From positions 248,001 through 312,000 of the forward strand of contig MVRC01000013.1 in the NCBI GenBank assembly GCA_002067865.1: a stretch of 64,000 bases of DNA. The letters run 5' to 3'. Shown here piece after piece: positions 1-8,050 of this stretch. A program made the translations under genes and the position numbers. Below the pieces are notes generated by a model. It was not told the origin of the DNA. It saw nothing but the letters and a program-made list of their open reading frames with translations, and ran no database searches. The DNA comes from Methanomassiliicoccales archaeon PtaU1.Bin124 (GTDB taxonomy: Archaea > Thermoplasmatota > Thermoplasmata > Methanomassiliicoccales > UBA472). Position 1 is the first letter of the stretch. Each line of letters begins with the position of its first letter.

Positions 1-549
1 TCCATCTTCGGCGAGCTGCTCCTGACCGACATGCTGATAGAGGAAGCGAAGAGCGACAAGGAGAAGGCCGCGGCCCTGGCGAGTGTCCTGGACACCTTCA
101 CCTACATCCTGTTCCACGCAGGCGCAAGGTACCGCTTCGAAGAGTCTGTCTACGAGTCCATCAGCGCCGGGGAGAGCCTGGACGCGAAGAAAGTATGCAA
201 CCTCTGGACCACCGCCCGCACCCGCATGATGGGGGACGCCATGATCTGGCCGCCTGAGTCCGACTGGACCTGGGCCAGGGTGCCGCATTACTTCATGGCC
301 GGGCTGAGATATTACAACTACCCCTACATCTTCGCCCAGCTGTTCGTCTTCTCGCTGTACCGCCTGTACAAGGAGCAGGGCAAGGACTTCGTGCCGAAGA
401 TGAACGCACTGCTAAGCGCCGGCTCAAGCCTTTCCGCATCGGACCTGGCCAAGCAGCTCGGCTTCGAGCTCGACCAGGAGGAGTTCTGGGTGAAGGGCAT
501 CGAGCAGGCCGAGGAGATGGTGAGGTCCCTCAGACAGACCATGCAGTGA
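1..549 (+). CDS. pepF: Oligoendopeptidase F-like M3 peptidase, C-terminal part
   Basis: Partial gene cut by the left edge; the frame is open from base 1. The visible 182 residues are helical and begin with SIFGELLLTD, which matches the segment downstream of the zinc site in PepF-type M3 oligopeptidases, and include the typical AGLRYYNYPYIFAQLF stretch near the substrate cavity. The HExxH zinc motif would lie upstream of the window, so catalysis cannot be judged here. The family cleaves short oligopeptides in the cytoplasm. The gene ends with TGA and is followed by convergent small minus-strand genes. Confidence 0.85.
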   Translation, partial: SIFGELLLTDMLIEEAKSDKEKAAALASVLDTFTYILFHAGARYRFEESVYESISAGESLDAKKVCNLWTTARTRMMGDAMIWPPESDWTWARVPHYFMAGLRYYNYPYIFAQLFVFSLYRLYKEQGKDFVPKMNALLSAGSSLSASDLAKQLGFELDQEEFWVKGIEQAEEMVRSLRQTMQ

Positions 550-573
550 TGGCCATCGGTCCAAAACACCTTC

Positions 574-681
574 CTAATTTTCATATTTCTTCCCCTTGCT
601 CACGGCGATGATGAACCCGCCCATCACGTCTTGGCTGTCCTCGAGGCCCAGATGGAACGTGCGAAGGGAGATCCTCGCTAA
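574..681 (-). pseudogene. Coding remnant, possibly a methyltransferase C-terminus
   Basis: The minus strand reads ISLRTFHLGLEDSQD, then VMGGFIIAVSKGKKYEN and a stop. Codons end mostly in G or C as in real genes of this window. No ATG, GTG or TTG start lies in frame before the reading runs into the zinc-ribbon gene immediately upstream, so this looks like the 3' end of a lost gene. The ending (beta-hairpin, then a short basic tail) resembles the C-terminus of class I SAM methyltransferases, but that is only an impression. It could also be a very short gene with an unusual start. Confidence 0.35.
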
Positions 682-685
682 GCCC

Positions 686-847
686 TCACTCCTTCCAGTC
701 CCACAATGTCTTGCAGTGGCCGCACCACATCCAGTCCTTATGATACAGCATCTGGCCGCGCTTGCCGCAATCGGGACAGACCTGCTCGGGGACCGAAGGG
801 TCCGGGCGTCCGTAAATGATATCCTTGACCTTCCCGACCTTCTTCAT
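686..847 (-). CDS. Small zinc-ribbon protein (53 aa)
   Basis: A 53-codon gene starting ATG at 847. It contains CPDC (residues 24-27) and CGHC (42-45), a four-cysteine zinc ribbon, followed by a Trp-rich end (W39, W41, W49, W51). Such mini-ribbons commonly serve as nucleic-acid- or protein-binding modules; the specific role is unknown. A weak AGAGG lies directly before the ATG. The preceding stem-loop at 898-940 lies in its upstream region. No neighbour is obviously co-transcribed except the remnant downstream. Confidence 0.6.
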   Translation of the reverse strand: MKKVGKVKDIIYGRPDPSVPEQVCPDCGKRGQMLYHKDWMWCGHCKTLWDWKE

Positions 848-897
848 CCTCTGATGCCTCGTTCTTCGACCTCGGAACGGTGGGCGGGAATATGAAT

Positions 898-954
898 TGG
901 CGCATCGACATCTGTGACGAACATGCCATTCGATGCGCCATGACCTAGTTTTTT
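898..954. other. Perfect 11-bp inverted repeat followed by a T-run
   Basis: TGGCGCATCGA at 898-908 is repeated as its exact reverse complement at 930-940, with a 21-nt spacer, and six T follow at 949-954. On the plus strand this is a terminator-like hairpin, 26 nt before the start of the DUF4129 operon; the T-run and following ATGATA could also be that operon's TATA region. On the minus strand it sits about 50-90 nt before the zinc-ribbon start, so an operator role is equally possible. Confidence 0.45.
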
Positions 955-979
955 ATGATACCACGGTCCTCTACACCTC

Positions 980-1828
980 ATGCGGAAAGGGGGGAGGTCC
1001 GTCGCTGCAGCCATCATGCTCCTAGCCCTGGCGAGCCTCCTTCTCCTGGCGGCCAACATCGGCCTCACCGAGCTGGGAGGGACAGGCGACGGCATCGATT
1101 ACGCTCATCTGCGGAACCTTCTCCTGCCCATCGTGATGGGCGTGCTGCTCGTCGTCTTCGTCCTGGTGATCGTGAAATATCTGTTCCGCGGAAAGGTGCG
1201 GCGTTCGAGGAGCGGCGCCCCTGAACGGGCCCCCTCCCCCTGGGCGTTCCTGGTGCTGATCCTGTTCATCAGCATCCTGGCCGTGCTGGCCGGGGGTCAG
1301 GACCCCAATGATACGGGCGGGGGTGGCGTGGACGAGCCTGGTCAGGAGCAGCCGATAGATATCGGCACCCCCGACAGTGCGGCCTCATCGACCAATCTGT
1401 TCGTGGTCGGAATCCTGCTCGCCCTGGCCGTCGTTCTCCTGCCATTCATCATCAGAAATGCCAGAAGGCATTCCGTGACGATTTCGGCCCGCCCGACCCA
1501 GGGTATCGAGGTCGTGGCCGATAAAGCGGTCAAGGAGATCAACATCAGCACGGGCAATGAGCTGCGCGACGCCATCGCCCGATCGTACCTGGCATTGCTG
1601 GAACTGGTGAGACGCCGCATGGATGGGGAAGAAGTGCTGACGCCCCGGGAGCTGGCGGAGCTGAGCGTGTCCCGGTTCGGATGGCCCCAGAAGGATGTGG
1701 ACGACCTGACCATGCTCTTCGAGCTGGCCAGATACAGCGATCATCAGATGGGGGAGGAGGAAAAGGAAAGGGCCGTAAGATGCATCGGCAGCATCAAGCA
1801 GGCCGCCTTAGGTGAGGCTCATGTCTGA
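980..1828 (+). CDS. DUF4129-type membrane protein
   Basis: 282 residues. Three hydrophobic segments (about residues 9-30, 48-65 and 83-100) precede a Gly/Asp-rich linker; a fourth lies near 137-157. The C-terminal 110 residues form a soluble domain with ARSYLALLELVRRR and LTPRELAEL, the hallmark of DUF4129 domains found beside MoxR/DUF58 genes. First gene of a five-gene operon: the next gene overlaps its end by 8 nt. By analogy the operon acts in envelope or secreted-protein handling, but no activity is established. The stem-loop/T-run just upstream probably carries the promoter. Confidence 0.75.
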   Translation: MRKGGRSVAAAIMLLALASLLLLAANIGLTELGGTGDGIDYAHLRNLLLPIVMGVLLVVFVLVIVKYLFRGKVRRSRSGAPERAPSPWAFLVLILFISILAVLAGGQDPNDTGGGGVDEPGQEQPIDIGTPDSAASSTNLFVVGILLALAVVLLPFIIRNARRHSVTISARPTQGIEVVADKAVKEINISTGNELRDAIARSYLALLELVRRRMDGEEVLTPRELAELSVSRFGWPQKDVDDLTMLFELARYSDHQMGEEEKERAVRCIGSIKQAALGEAHV

Positions 1829-2378
1829 ACTGAAGGAAAAGGTAGAAAGGTTCCTGGACAGCTGGGAAGGGATGTACATGATACTAATGGCAGTGGCCAT
1901 GCTGATCATGCTGTCCCTGTTCATCCCTCCGTTCAGCGACGTCTTTTCCGATGACAGGTCTCGGTTCATCCCCTTCATCATCGCGCTGTTCCTCCTGGCC
2001 ATCGCCTGCATCGGACTTACCTTTCCGCACACGGACGAACAGTTCATCATCGATGACTACAGGAAGGAATTGGAGCCCCGCAGGTACCGAGAGGACCTGG
2101 ACGATGACAAGGTCCAACTGGATCTTTACCGTGAACTCCGCCAGACGCTGGTTCTCAGGATCAGGATGAAGAGGAAGATCGACAAGAACGCCTGGACGGC
2201 ATTATCGAGGGATGACGAGGCGTTGCGATCGATGGTCGACGACGAGGACCTCCGGGCGTTCTTGCGTGTCGGTCTGGATGATAGGATAATGGAGAGAGAA
2301 CAGAGCGTGGTCATCTTCGGTGAAGGTTTCCGTCGCCGTTTTGATTCTTTATTGCTGAAAGTGGAGGAGTGGGCATGA
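1821..2378 (+). CDS. Two-helix membrane protein of the MoxR operon
   Basis: 185 residues from ATG 1821, chosen over an in-frame GTG at 1812 because GGTGA at 1811-1815 is well spaced from the ATG. Residues about 17-37 and 48-68 are hydrophobic helices. The remainder is a charged, helical cytoplasmic region rich in Asp, Glu and Arg with no motif I recognise. It lies between the DUF4129 gene (overlap) and the MoxR ATPase (4-nt overlap), so it is probably a subunit or adaptor of the same complex. Confidence 0.7.
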   Translation: MSELKEKVERFLDSWEGMYMILMAVAMLIMLSLFIPPFSDVFSDDRSRFIPFIIALFLLAIACIGLTFPHTDEQFIIDDYRKELEPRRYREDLDDDKVQLDLYRELRQTLVLRIRMKRKIDKNAWTALSRDDEALRSMVDDEDLRAFLRVGLDDRIMEREQSVVIFGEGFRRRFDSLLLKVEEWA

Positions 2379-3325
2379 GACTGGATGATGTGAGGGGGAC
2401 GTGCAACAGGATAATGGAAGAGGTGGGCGGGGTCATAATCGGCAAGCAGGACGTGCTCGAAAAGGTAATGCTCTGCATACTGGCCGATGGCCACCTTCTC
2501 TTCGAGGACTATCCCGGCCTGGCCAAGACGCTCATGGCCAAATCGTTCGCCCAGGCGCTGGGACTGGATTTCAAGAGGGTGCAGTTCACCCCGGACCTGC
2601 TGCCGGCCGACATCAGCGGAAGCTACATGCTCGACCGCAACACCGGCCATTTCAACCTCAACCCCGGCCCGGTCTTCTGCAACATCCTGCTGGCCGACGA
2701 GATCAACCGTGCCCCGCCCAGGACCCAGGCGGCATTGTTGGAGGCCATGCAGGAGAGGCAGGTGACGCTGGAAGGTGTTACGCACCCCCTGCCGAGGCCG
2801 TTCCTGGTCATGGCCACCCAGAACCCGATCGAATATGAGGGCACATACCCCCTGCCCGAGGCCCAGGTCGACCGGTTCATCATGCGCACATCCGTCGGGT
2901 ATCCCGGCAAGATGGACGAGGTGCTCATGCTGGTGAAGAGGAAGAACCGGGGCACCGATGACACGTCCATCAAGGCTGTCTGTGACCCATCGACCGTGAA
3001 GGATATGCAGGCCGCGGTCGAGAAGGTGCATGTGGAGGATGTCATCCATGAGTACATCGTGTCCCTGGTCGCCGCCACCCGCAAGCATACCCAGGTGGAG
3101 GTCGGCGCCAGTCCGCGGGGTTCGCTCGCCCTCATGAAGCTGTCATCGGCCCGGGCCGCACTTCAGGGACGTGATTTCGTCCTCCCGGACGATGTGAAGT
3201 CCTTGGCGTCCGCCGCATTGGCCCACCGCCTGATATTGGGTGCGGACCCATGGGTCCGCGGCGTTAGGCCGAAGAGCGTGATCGAATCGGTCCTGCGCGA
3301 TATCCCGGTACCGAAGGTAGAGTGA
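2375..3325 (+). CDS. moxR: MoxR-family AAA+ ATPase
   Basis: 316 residues from ATG 2375; GGAGGAG at 2363-2369 supports this start over GTG 2369. Walker A variant DYPGLAKT (45-52), Walker B LLADEIN (105-111), the following RAPPRTQAALLEAMQE helix and the sensor ATQNP are classic MoxR features. MoxR ATPases act as chaperone-like remodelers with DUF58/VWA partners, and a DUF58 gene follows with overlapping stop/start (TGATG). Identification is firm; the client protein is unknown. Confidence 0.93.
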   Translation: MRLDDVRGTCNRIMEEVGGVIIGKQDVLEKVMLCILADGHLLFEDYPGLAKTLMAKSFAQALGLDFKRVQFTPDLLPADISGSYMLDRNTGHFNLNPGPVFCNILLADEINRAPPRTQAALLEAMQERQVTLEGVTHPLPRPFLVMATQNPIEYEGTYPLPEAQVDRFIMRTSVGYPGKMDEVLMLVKRKNRGTDDTSIKAVCDPSTVKDMQAAVEKVHVEDVIHEYIVSLVAATRKHTQVEVGASPRGSLALMKLSSARAALQGRDFVLPDDVKSLASAALAHRLILGADPWVRGVRPKSVIESVLRDIPVPKVE

Positions 3326-4566
3326 TGCGCTCCATTGGAAGGGCGGGCCTGATGGCCCTGGGCCTGGTGTTCCTCATGGCCGGAATCATCCTGCGGTCGA
3401 TGGCGCTGATCGGGATGGTCCTGCCGATAGCGCTCCTGCTGATGGCAGGGATGCTGTTCAAGGAAAGGGACCCGGATGTGAGGGCATCTTGGCTGGTCCC
3501 TGAGGAGGACATCATGGAGGGGGAGGAGCTAGAGGCCGTTCTGGTCCTTTCTAATCCCGGGACCCGTTCCGTCTCAGCGCTCGTCGAACTGACCCTTCCA
3601 GAGGGAACGACGCTCATCAAGGGGAGGACGAGATTCCCGCTGCTGCTCCGCCCAGGTGAGGAGATCGACCTGAACTATCGACTCGGTTTCCCCCGCAGAG
3701 GGAGGTATGACCTAGGGGATGTGAGGCTGTCTTGGGATGACATGACCTCGTTCCAGAGATGGGAGAAGACCATTAACACGCCAGCCTCGGTCCGAGTGCT
3801 GCCGTACATCTATCCACTGGACCGCGGCCCGTTCCATCTGGACCAGGTAAGGAATCCCGCAGGAGACCTTCGTTCCCGCCTCATCGGGCAGGGGTTGGAG
3901 TTCCATTCCCTGCGGGACTATTCCCCTGGGGATGAGCGGAGGAGGATAAACTGGAAGGCGACGGCCCGTTCGGAGAACGTCATCGTCAACCAGCAGCACA
4001 CCGAGCGTTGTGGGGACATCGTGCTGGTCGTAGATGTGAGAGGCATCACAAAGAGCGGGGAACGGTCGAAGAGGCTGGTCGACGCCGAGGTGAACGCGGC
4101 CTGCAGCATCTCGTCCAAGTTCCTCCGGCAGAGGGACCGGGTCGGGATGCTGGTTATGCGGGATGTGATGGACGTCGTCCCCTCGAGGTATGGAAAGAAG
4201 CAGTTCCATGTCATCGTGGACCGGCTGCTGGAGGTGCAGCAGGGCGGATCGATGTCATCCTCCGGCCTGAACCGCATGCTGATGAGATACTTCCCCGGCA
4301 ACTCGTTCGTCCTGGTGATCAGTCCTCTCGACGATGCAAGCATGGTCCAGAGCATCAAGGAGCTTTCTGTGAAGGGACGGAGCGTAGGCGTGCTGGCTGT
4401 GAGGTCCGGGAAGGTTCCCGGCGAGGATGAGGCGCTCAGATACCGGGACCGGATGGACAGGGTCCGTTGGAAGGATGATGTGGACGATATCCGTTCTTAC
4501 TGCCAGGTCCTGGAATGGGATGCGGACATGGACCTCAACACCTGCGTGAGGAGGATGCGGCGATGA
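3325..4566 (+). CDS. DUF58 domain protein
   Basis: 413 residues from ATG 3325, which overlaps the MoxR stop. Two hydrophobic helices near the N-terminus (about 8-45) anchor it. An Ig-like/beta region follows, then the DUF58 signature RDYSPGDERRRINWKATAR and a VWA-like segment beginning IVLVVDVRG, where the Asp-x-Arg pattern departs from the DxSxS metal site. DUF58 proteins pair with MoxR ATPases; their exact function is not settled. The next gene overlaps by 4 nt (ATGA). Confidence 0.88.
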   Translation: MRSIGRAGLMALGLVFLMAGIILRSMALIGMVLPIALLLMAGMLFKERDPDVRASWLVPEEDIMEGEELEAVLVLSNPGTRSVSALVELTLPEGTTLIKGRTRFPLLLRPGEEIDLNYRLGFPRRGRYDLGDVRLSWDDMTSFQRWEKTINTPASVRVLPYIYPLDRGPFHLDQVRNPAGDLRSRLIGQGLEFHSLRDYSPGDERRRINWKATARSENVIVNQQHTERCGDIVLVVDVRGITKSGERSKRLVDAEVNAACSISSKFLRQRDRVGMLVMRDVMDVVPSRYGKKQFHVIVDRLLEVQQGGSMSSSGLNRMLMRYFPGNSFVLVISPLDDASMVQSIKELSVKGRSVGVLAVRSGKVPGEDEALRYRDRMDRVRWKDDVDDIRSYCQVLEWDADMDLNTCVRRMRR

Positions 4567-5126
4567 GGAAGGTCGGGACCTTTTCCCTGGTATTGATGAC
4601 GTTGGCGATACTGCTCGTCCTGATACCTGCGGCGATAGCGGGCCTCACTCTGGCCGAACCTTGGCAATCATATCCGGGCATACTGGCGATCACGACCATC
4701 GCCACGGCACTGTCACTCCCGACCCGGCTGATCTGGCCTAGCACCGACGTGCCCTACTATGCCATAGGCCTGGCGATGGCGATCAACGTGGTTCTCTATG
4801 CCATGCAGAACGGTTCTCCCTGGGGCGTATGGAGCATGGGCATGTCCTACCTGATCGCAGGATTCCTGCTGCAAAAGACCGATTGGACGTTTCGCCCGAA
4901 GAAGGAGCCTGGATTCGAGGCGGAGGATGAGAGATGGATCATGCTCTCGGCCATACGTTCGGCCGTCGGGGGCGCCGCACGCTTCGCCGCCATCTTCATC
5001 GTTTCGATCGCATTGCTCCTCGTACTACCGTGGCTGGCGCTTCCATCGGTGGAGCTGTGGACAATCGCCGTTCTGGCGATAGTCGTGCTCTTCACCCTGA
5101 CATGGCTGTCTGCCGCAGAAGCATGA
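4563..5126 (+). CDS. Polytopic membrane protein ending the MoxR operon
   Basis: 187 residues from ATG 4563, sharing ATGA with the DUF58 stop. About six hydrophobic segments (near 8-28, 38-55, 65-80, 85-102, 140-160 and 163-183) separated by short loops, with one charged loop near 105-125. No family recognised. Translational coupling places it in the MoxR-DUF58-DUF4129 unit, where a small multi-span protein often occurs as last gene. Confidence 0.65.
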   Translation: MRKVGTFSLVLMTLAILLVLIPAAIAGLTLAEPWQSYPGILAITTIATALSLPTRLIWPSTDVPYYAIGLAMAINVVLYAMQNGSPWGVWSMGMSYLIAGFLLQKTDWTFRPKKEPGFEAEDERWIMLSAIRSAVGGAARFAAIFIVSIALLLVLPWLALPSVELWTIAVLAIVVLFTLTWLSAAEA

Positions 5127-5167
5127 GGACGGCGGCGCACATCGAGCCATAGTGTTTCGATGGACGT

Positions 5168-6826
5168 TCAGAGGAGCTTGTCCGCCTTGTCCTTCACCAG
5201 GCGGTCGAGGTCCAGCTCGAAGCCGACTATCGGGTAGCCAAGCTCGAAGTTGATGATGACCTCGGGATGCAGTTCGCCGAATGTGCCGATGGCCTCGTTC
5301 TCGAAGACGACCTGCGCCCCGCGTCCGGGAAGATAGGTCCCGTCCTGCGTGGGGATGAGGTCGAACGGCGCAGAGATGTCGCGCATGAATCCCTCCAGCA
5401 CCGACTTGATCTCGGTGAACGACGCCTTGGAATGTATGCTTAGGACGCAGATGTGCTTGTGCCTCTTGGCTTCCAGCACCACATCGCCGACCTCGAAGAT
5501 CCTCTGCGGAAGGTCGCGGTGTTTGCTCTTCCGGAGCACCGCCAGCAATGACGGCATGAGCGAAGTGCGGAGGCAGTTGTGGTCCTCTGTGACCGGGTTC
5601 AGCACCTCGACCACGTTCTCCCCCTGCGGCAGGAGCATCTTGTCGAACAGGTCCTCCCTGTTCGTCAGGGTCAGGGTGGTGACTTCCCAGAAGCCATAGC
5701 CGACCATCAGCTGGCGCACCAGGTCGGCCGCCCTTTCCTGCGGCCTCTCCTTCGCCACGGTATGGCAGCGGGGAGGGACCTTGCCAAACTTCTCGTAACC
5801 ATATCCGATGGCCAGGTCCTCGACGATGTCCGCCTGATGCAGAATGTCCATCCTCCAGGGCGGAAGCTGCACGTGCAGGTTCTTCCCCTTCGCTTCGGAG
5901 TCATAACCCATGCGGGCCAGCCAGGAGCACATCTCGCTGCCGTCCATGTGCAGGCCCAGCCAGCTGTTGGCGTAGGCGATGTCCACCTGCTTGACCTTGG
6001 ACTTCAGGTCCGGGGTCGTCTTGAGCGCCCCGCCCTTCAGCTTCACCGTCTGGATCCTTCCCCCTCGTTCAGCGATGCTGGTGGACACGATGTTCAGCAC
6101 GCCGGAGACGGCATGAAGGTCAGTGCCAGTAACATCGATGAATATGTTCTTCGTTTCATCGGTGACGGTCGTAAGCGCGCCGTTGATGATGGGCGGGAAA
6201 GAAAGCAGTTCCCCGTCCTTGTCCAGGATGACCGGGAAGAGCGGCTTCCCCTCCACCAGGTGCTTGTAGTCCACGCCCTTCTCGTGCTTGTCCAGCACCT
6301 CGCGCAGGGTCATGGGCTCGGTCTTCGCCAATGGAACGAACGAAATGGAATCGGGCTCGGCCCCCTTGTAGACGAAGGGGCCTTTCACCTTGTCGAGGTC
6401 GTGCACGCCGATGGCCACCTTGGACCTCTTCCTCCCCACTGTCAGGTGCAGCTTCTCCTGCAGCTCCATGAGCGAACGGATCAGCGCATCGTCCATGGTG
6501 ACGTCCTTCACCGCGCCAGCGACGATGTAGGGACGGATTTCGGCCACGCTCGGGTCGACCGTGAGGGTCAGGCCGGAATCGGTCACATCATAGTGCCTCA
6601 TGCCAGTCTTGATGTCCAGGAAGGCCCGCATGGCCCTGGCCACGCCCTCCACAGAATAGAGGTCCGGCCGGTTGGGGAAGAACTCCACCGAGGCCTCGCC
6701 GGTCGATGGGTCGTACTTGTCGAGGCTGGCGCCGATCATGGGGATGCGGTCCAGTACCTCTTCCACCTTCCTCTCCTCTCCCAGCTGGGAGAGCAGGTCG
6801 TTGACGTTGAAATTGATTACTGGCAT
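5168..6826 (-). CDS. pheT: Phenylalanine--tRNA ligase beta subunit, archaeal type
   Basis: 552 residues, the length usual for archaeal/eukaryotic-type PheT and much shorter than the bacterial form. It begins MPVINFNVNDLL, contains the B3/B4-like region with EVNPNRPD-like FFPNRPDLYSVEG, the B5 region, and the catalytic-like C-terminal domain with LRTSLMPSLL and GELHPEV. It charges tRNA-Phe together with PheS, which is not in the window. Stands convergent to the MoxR operon and is followed upstream by hmgA on the same strand, 39 nt away. Confidence 0.95.
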   Translation of the reverse strand: MPVINFNVNDLLSQLGEERKVEEVLDRIPMIGASLDKYDPSTGEASVEFFPNRPDLYSVEGVARAMRAFLDIKTGMRHYDVTDSGLTLTVDPSVAEIRPYIVAGAVKDVTMDDALIRSLMELQEKLHLTVGRKRSKVAIGVHDLDKVKGPFVYKGAEPDSISFVPLAKTEPMTLREVLDKHEKGVDYKHLVEGKPLFPVILDKDGELLSFPPIINGALTTVTDETKNIFIDVTGTDLHAVSGVLNIVSTSIAERGGRIQTVKLKGGALKTTPDLKSKVKQVDIAYANSWLGLHMDGSEMCSWLARMGYDSEAKGKNLHVQLPPWRMDILHQADIVEDLAIGYGYEKFGKVPPRCHTVAKERPQERAADLVRQLMVGYGFWEVTTLTLTNREDLFDKMLLPQGENVVEVLNPVTEDHNCLRTSLMPSLLAVLRKSKHRDLPQRIFEVGDVVLEAKRHKHICVLSIHSKASFTEIKSVLEGFMRDISAPFDLIPTQDGTYLPGRGAQVVFENEAIGTFGELHPEVIINFELGYPIVGFELDLDRLVKDKADKLL

Positions 6827-6865
6827 GCGGGTTCGCCATTCTTTTTACGATATATGAGCCTTGCT

Positions 6866-8014
6866 TCACCGCCCCAGCGACTGGTGGGCCTTGCCCAGCT
6901 CGCCGGCCGATTGCGCCGCCAGGGTGGAAAGCTCCCCTGCCAACGCCAGCGCGGCCACGATCTCGGCCAGTCTCTTCACCTTCCCCGCTCCGACGCAATC
7001 TATCATCGACAGAGCTTCCTTCTGGCAGGGCAGCCTCGTACCTCCGCCGACCGTTCCCAGCTCGAGGCAGGGCAGCCTGACCGAAACGTACAGGTCGCCG
7101 TCCGCGTCCTCGCAGTTCGTCATGGCCATGCTGGCCTCCGCCACCTGGGCGGGGTCCTGACCGGTCGCCAGATAGACGGCGGCGATGATGTTCGCCACGT
7201 GGGCGTTGAATCCCAACGAGGAGGCGAGGGCGGAACCCACCAGGTTCTTGCGGTAGTTCGTCTCCACGGCCTTCGCCACGGTGGTCTTGAGCCTCTCCTC
7301 CACCACCGCCCTCGGGACCGTTACATCGGCCAGCACCAGCTTTCCCCGGCCCAGTATGGAATCGATCGCGGCCGGTTTCTTGTCGATGCACATGTTGCCG
7401 GAGACGGAGATGAGGACGGCGCCCGTCTCCTTCTCGATCAGACGGGATGCCGCTTCCGTCGCTATGGTCGCCATGTTCATGCCCATGGCATCTCCAGTGT
7501 CGTAGGAGAATCGGAGGAACAGACTTCTGCCGGAGGCGAAGGGCTTGATGCTCAGCAGCTTGCCGTGGGACGTGGTCGCCTCGGCCGTTCGCTTGACCAC
7601 ATCGTAGTTGTCATCCACCCACTTGGCCACCCTCTGCCCGTCCCTCACACCCTTGGTGCGGAACACTGGGGCCCTGGTCATTTCGTCCTTGATGATGACC
7701 ACGTTCGCCCCTCCGGCGGCTGTGATCGCGGAGCACCCCCGGTTGACGGATGCTAGCAGCGCCCCTTCCGTGGTGGCCATGGGGACGAGGAACTCACCCT
7801 TGGCATGGTCTCCCTTGACCGCCAGCGGACCGGCGAACCCGAGCGGCACCTGAAGGCAGCCGATCATGTTCTCGACGTTCTTCTCCGCCAGCAGGGGATC
7901 GAAGCTGTAGCTGCCGATATGAGGCAGCTTCGTCGCGGCGTACTCCTCCACGGCCATGCGCCGCTCGTCCACGTCCGCCTTGCTCTTCCCCCGGTTCTTC
8001 AGGCCTCCGGTCAT
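6866..8014 (-). CDS. hmgA: Hydroxymethylglutaryl-CoA reductase (NADPH), class I
   Basis: 382 residues. Makes mevalonate from HMG-CoA for archaeal isoprenoid lipids. Visible hallmarks: ATTEGALLASVNRG with the catalytic Glu, CIDKKPAAID with the catalytic Lys, GDAMGMNM for NADP(H), TGQDPAQ with the catalytic Asp, GTVGGGTRLP, and a near-terminal His in GKAHQSL. There is no N-terminal membrane domain, as in other archaeal enzymes. The MFS gene lies upstream on the same strand with a short gap. Confidence 0.97.
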   Translation of the reverse strand: MTGGLKNRGKSKADVDERRMAVEEYAATKLPHIGSYSFDPLLAEKNVENMIGCLQVPLGFAGPLAVKGDHAKGEFLVPMATTEGALLASVNRGCSAITAAGGANVVIIKDEMTRAPVFRTKGVRDGQRVAKWVDDNYDVVKRTAEATTSHGKLLSIKPFASGRSLFLRFSYDTGDAMGMNMATIATEAASRLIEKETGAVLISVSGNMCIDKKPAAIDSILGRGKLVLADVTVPRAVVEERLKTTVAKAVETNYRKNLVGSALASSLGFNAHVANIIAAVYLATGQDPAQVAEASMAMTNCEDADGDLYVSVRLPCLELGTVGGGTRLPCQKEALSMIDCVGAGKVKRLAEIVAALALAGELSTLAAQSAGELGKAHQSLGR

Positions 8015-8050
8015 CTTATCGGTTCAGGTATTGGCTGCACGATAATAATC

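Noticed and set aside
5579-7756. Very long open frame (725 codons) on the plus strand
   Set aside because: It lies antisense to pheT and hmgA; its protein is rich in His, Arg and Gly with no domain, as expected from the complement of GC-rich genes.
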